Assembly: GCA_015680685.1 (NCBI GenBank) | Contig: MNCI01006833.1 | Span: 206,533 to 264,853 of the forward strand | DNA: 58,321 nt | Source: Gnetum montanum | Taxonomy: Eukaryota; Streptophyta; Gnetopsida; Gnetales; Gnetaceae | Direction: 5' to 3' | In this document: positions 57,804 through 58,321 of the stretch, in pieces | Position numbering within the stretch: position 1 is the stretch's first letter | How the letters are laid out: every line of letters starts with the position of its first letter | Made by a program: the position numbers and the translations under genes | Notes under the pieces: model-generated | What the model saw: only the letters and a program-made list of their open reading frames with translations | What the model was told of the DNA's origin: nothing | The model's database searches: none

Positions 57804-58321
57804 CCAATGTTAGTTTAGTGGAAAAGAATATGGAAAAAAAATTAAATGGTTATTAAGGCTTCCACACTAGCTTTGCTCTAGGAATTCATAGTAGATGTTG
57901 TAAAATTCCAACACTCAACCGACCTATAGCTTCCATGCTAAGGTTTCTACTACAAGGGGGTAAAGGTAGCATTGGATTCCTTAGGAGTTTTGGCTTAAAA
58001 AAAGTAGAAAATGGATTTCATCTTACAACTAAAGAAAATCTAGTTATTAAATTCATTTCAAACTTCATCAACGCTAGCCTTCCAACTACTTCCACACTAG
58101 GTATGGCAAAAGGAGGTAAAGAAGGTGGGTGAGACGATAGAAATCTTACACCTCCTACCTCAACATTGATGAGGGGAAAGGCTAAAAACCAAAGTGAAAA
58201 GTTGATGTTTTTCCACTAAAATTGGTTTTAGCTAGCTGCCAGTTTTCTCAACTTGGAAAATTGGAGGAAAAGTTAACTTAAGGAAGAGTTGAACCAACCA
58301 CTTTTAGAAACTAGAGAATAA
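57804..58321. other. leader of element H, distal part, to the window edge
   Basis: GCTTCCACACTAGC, CTTCCATGCTAAGG and CTTCCACACTAGGTATGGC recur here (57855, 57930, 58090). No gene. In element F the PBS lies about 1.03 kb before gag. The visible leader of H without C is about 0.87 kb, so H's PBS and 5' LTR are expected just beyond the window. Confidence 0.4.

Larger units (their letters stand above)
9701..58321 (-). mobile_element. Element H: giant Tat/Ogre-like gypsy element, interrupted by A and C
   Basis: Minus-strand order: leader (right edge of the window to 54453), gag, protease, antisense spliced ORF, ~190-bp array, RT, RNase H, second RNase H, integrase, 3' region. The dual RNase H and the long interval between protease and RT are known traits of the Tat/Ogre lineage. 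Array units on both sides of A (up to 18406 and from 45014) show that the halves belong together. Without A and C the visible part is about 19 kb. The left end is uncertain and the 5' LTR is beyond the window. That gag and pol are one element is inference from orientation, order and the shared array and minisatellite. Confidence 0.55.

Overview
This window reads as nuclear DNA of a seed plant, or at least a land plant, with a large genome. All recognisable content is LTR-retrotransposon sequence: Ty3/gypsy of the Athila, Tat/Ogre and chromovirus types, plus one Ty1/copia element. I found no cellular gene, rRNA, tRNA or CRISPR array. Coding regions are old and broken, the sequence is AT-rich and poor in CpG, and differences between LTR pairs are mostly transitions, as expected for heavily methylated, slowly removed elements. 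A gymnosperm or other large-genome plant would fit, but that is inference.

Layout. (1) 1-4200: a plus-strand gypsy gag remnant (about 800-1565), then a minus-strand chromovirus in which one LTR (2300-3280) has an integrase end and polypurine tract on one side and a primer-binding site plus gag start on the other, which is a recombinant arrangement. (2) About 5050-9700: element F, plus strand, Tat/Ogre-like LTR end, PBS, long leader with a 302-bp tandem repeat, and gag. (3) About 9700-58321: host element H, minus strand, a giant Tat/Ogre-like element. Reading leftwards it has leader, gag (54452-52211), protease (about 51500-51200), an antisense intron-containing ORF (45515-50207, plus strand), a ~190-bp tandem array (45260-45014, continuing at 18406-15545), then RT, RNase H, second archaeal-type RNase H and integrase (about 14800-11526). 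(4) 18407-45013: element A, minus strand, Athila-like, inserted in H's tandem array. It has both LTRs, a tRNA-Asp-type PBS, gag, RT (FMDDF), RNase H, integrase, and an extra ORF before the 3' LTR. (5) 31159-44488: element B, minus strand, a Tat/Ogre-like gag-protease element without pol, inserted in A's 5' LTR. (6) 32926-38339: a Ty1/copia element, plus strand, inserted in B, with perfect GTGGT target duplications and LTRs about 5-6% different. (7) 54814-57803: element C, plus strand, a 5'-truncated relative of A inserted in H's leader.

The nesting gives a relative order: H oldest, then A, then B, then copia. No element looks autonomous now. The points most worth following are the spliced antisense ORF inside H, an LTR-U3-like promoter block ahead of A's extra ORF, a dispersed 29-37-bp minisatellite shared by H and B (even inside a gag gene), and the satellite-like array inside H. 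Domain calls are read by eye from translations; all divergence figures are hand counts.
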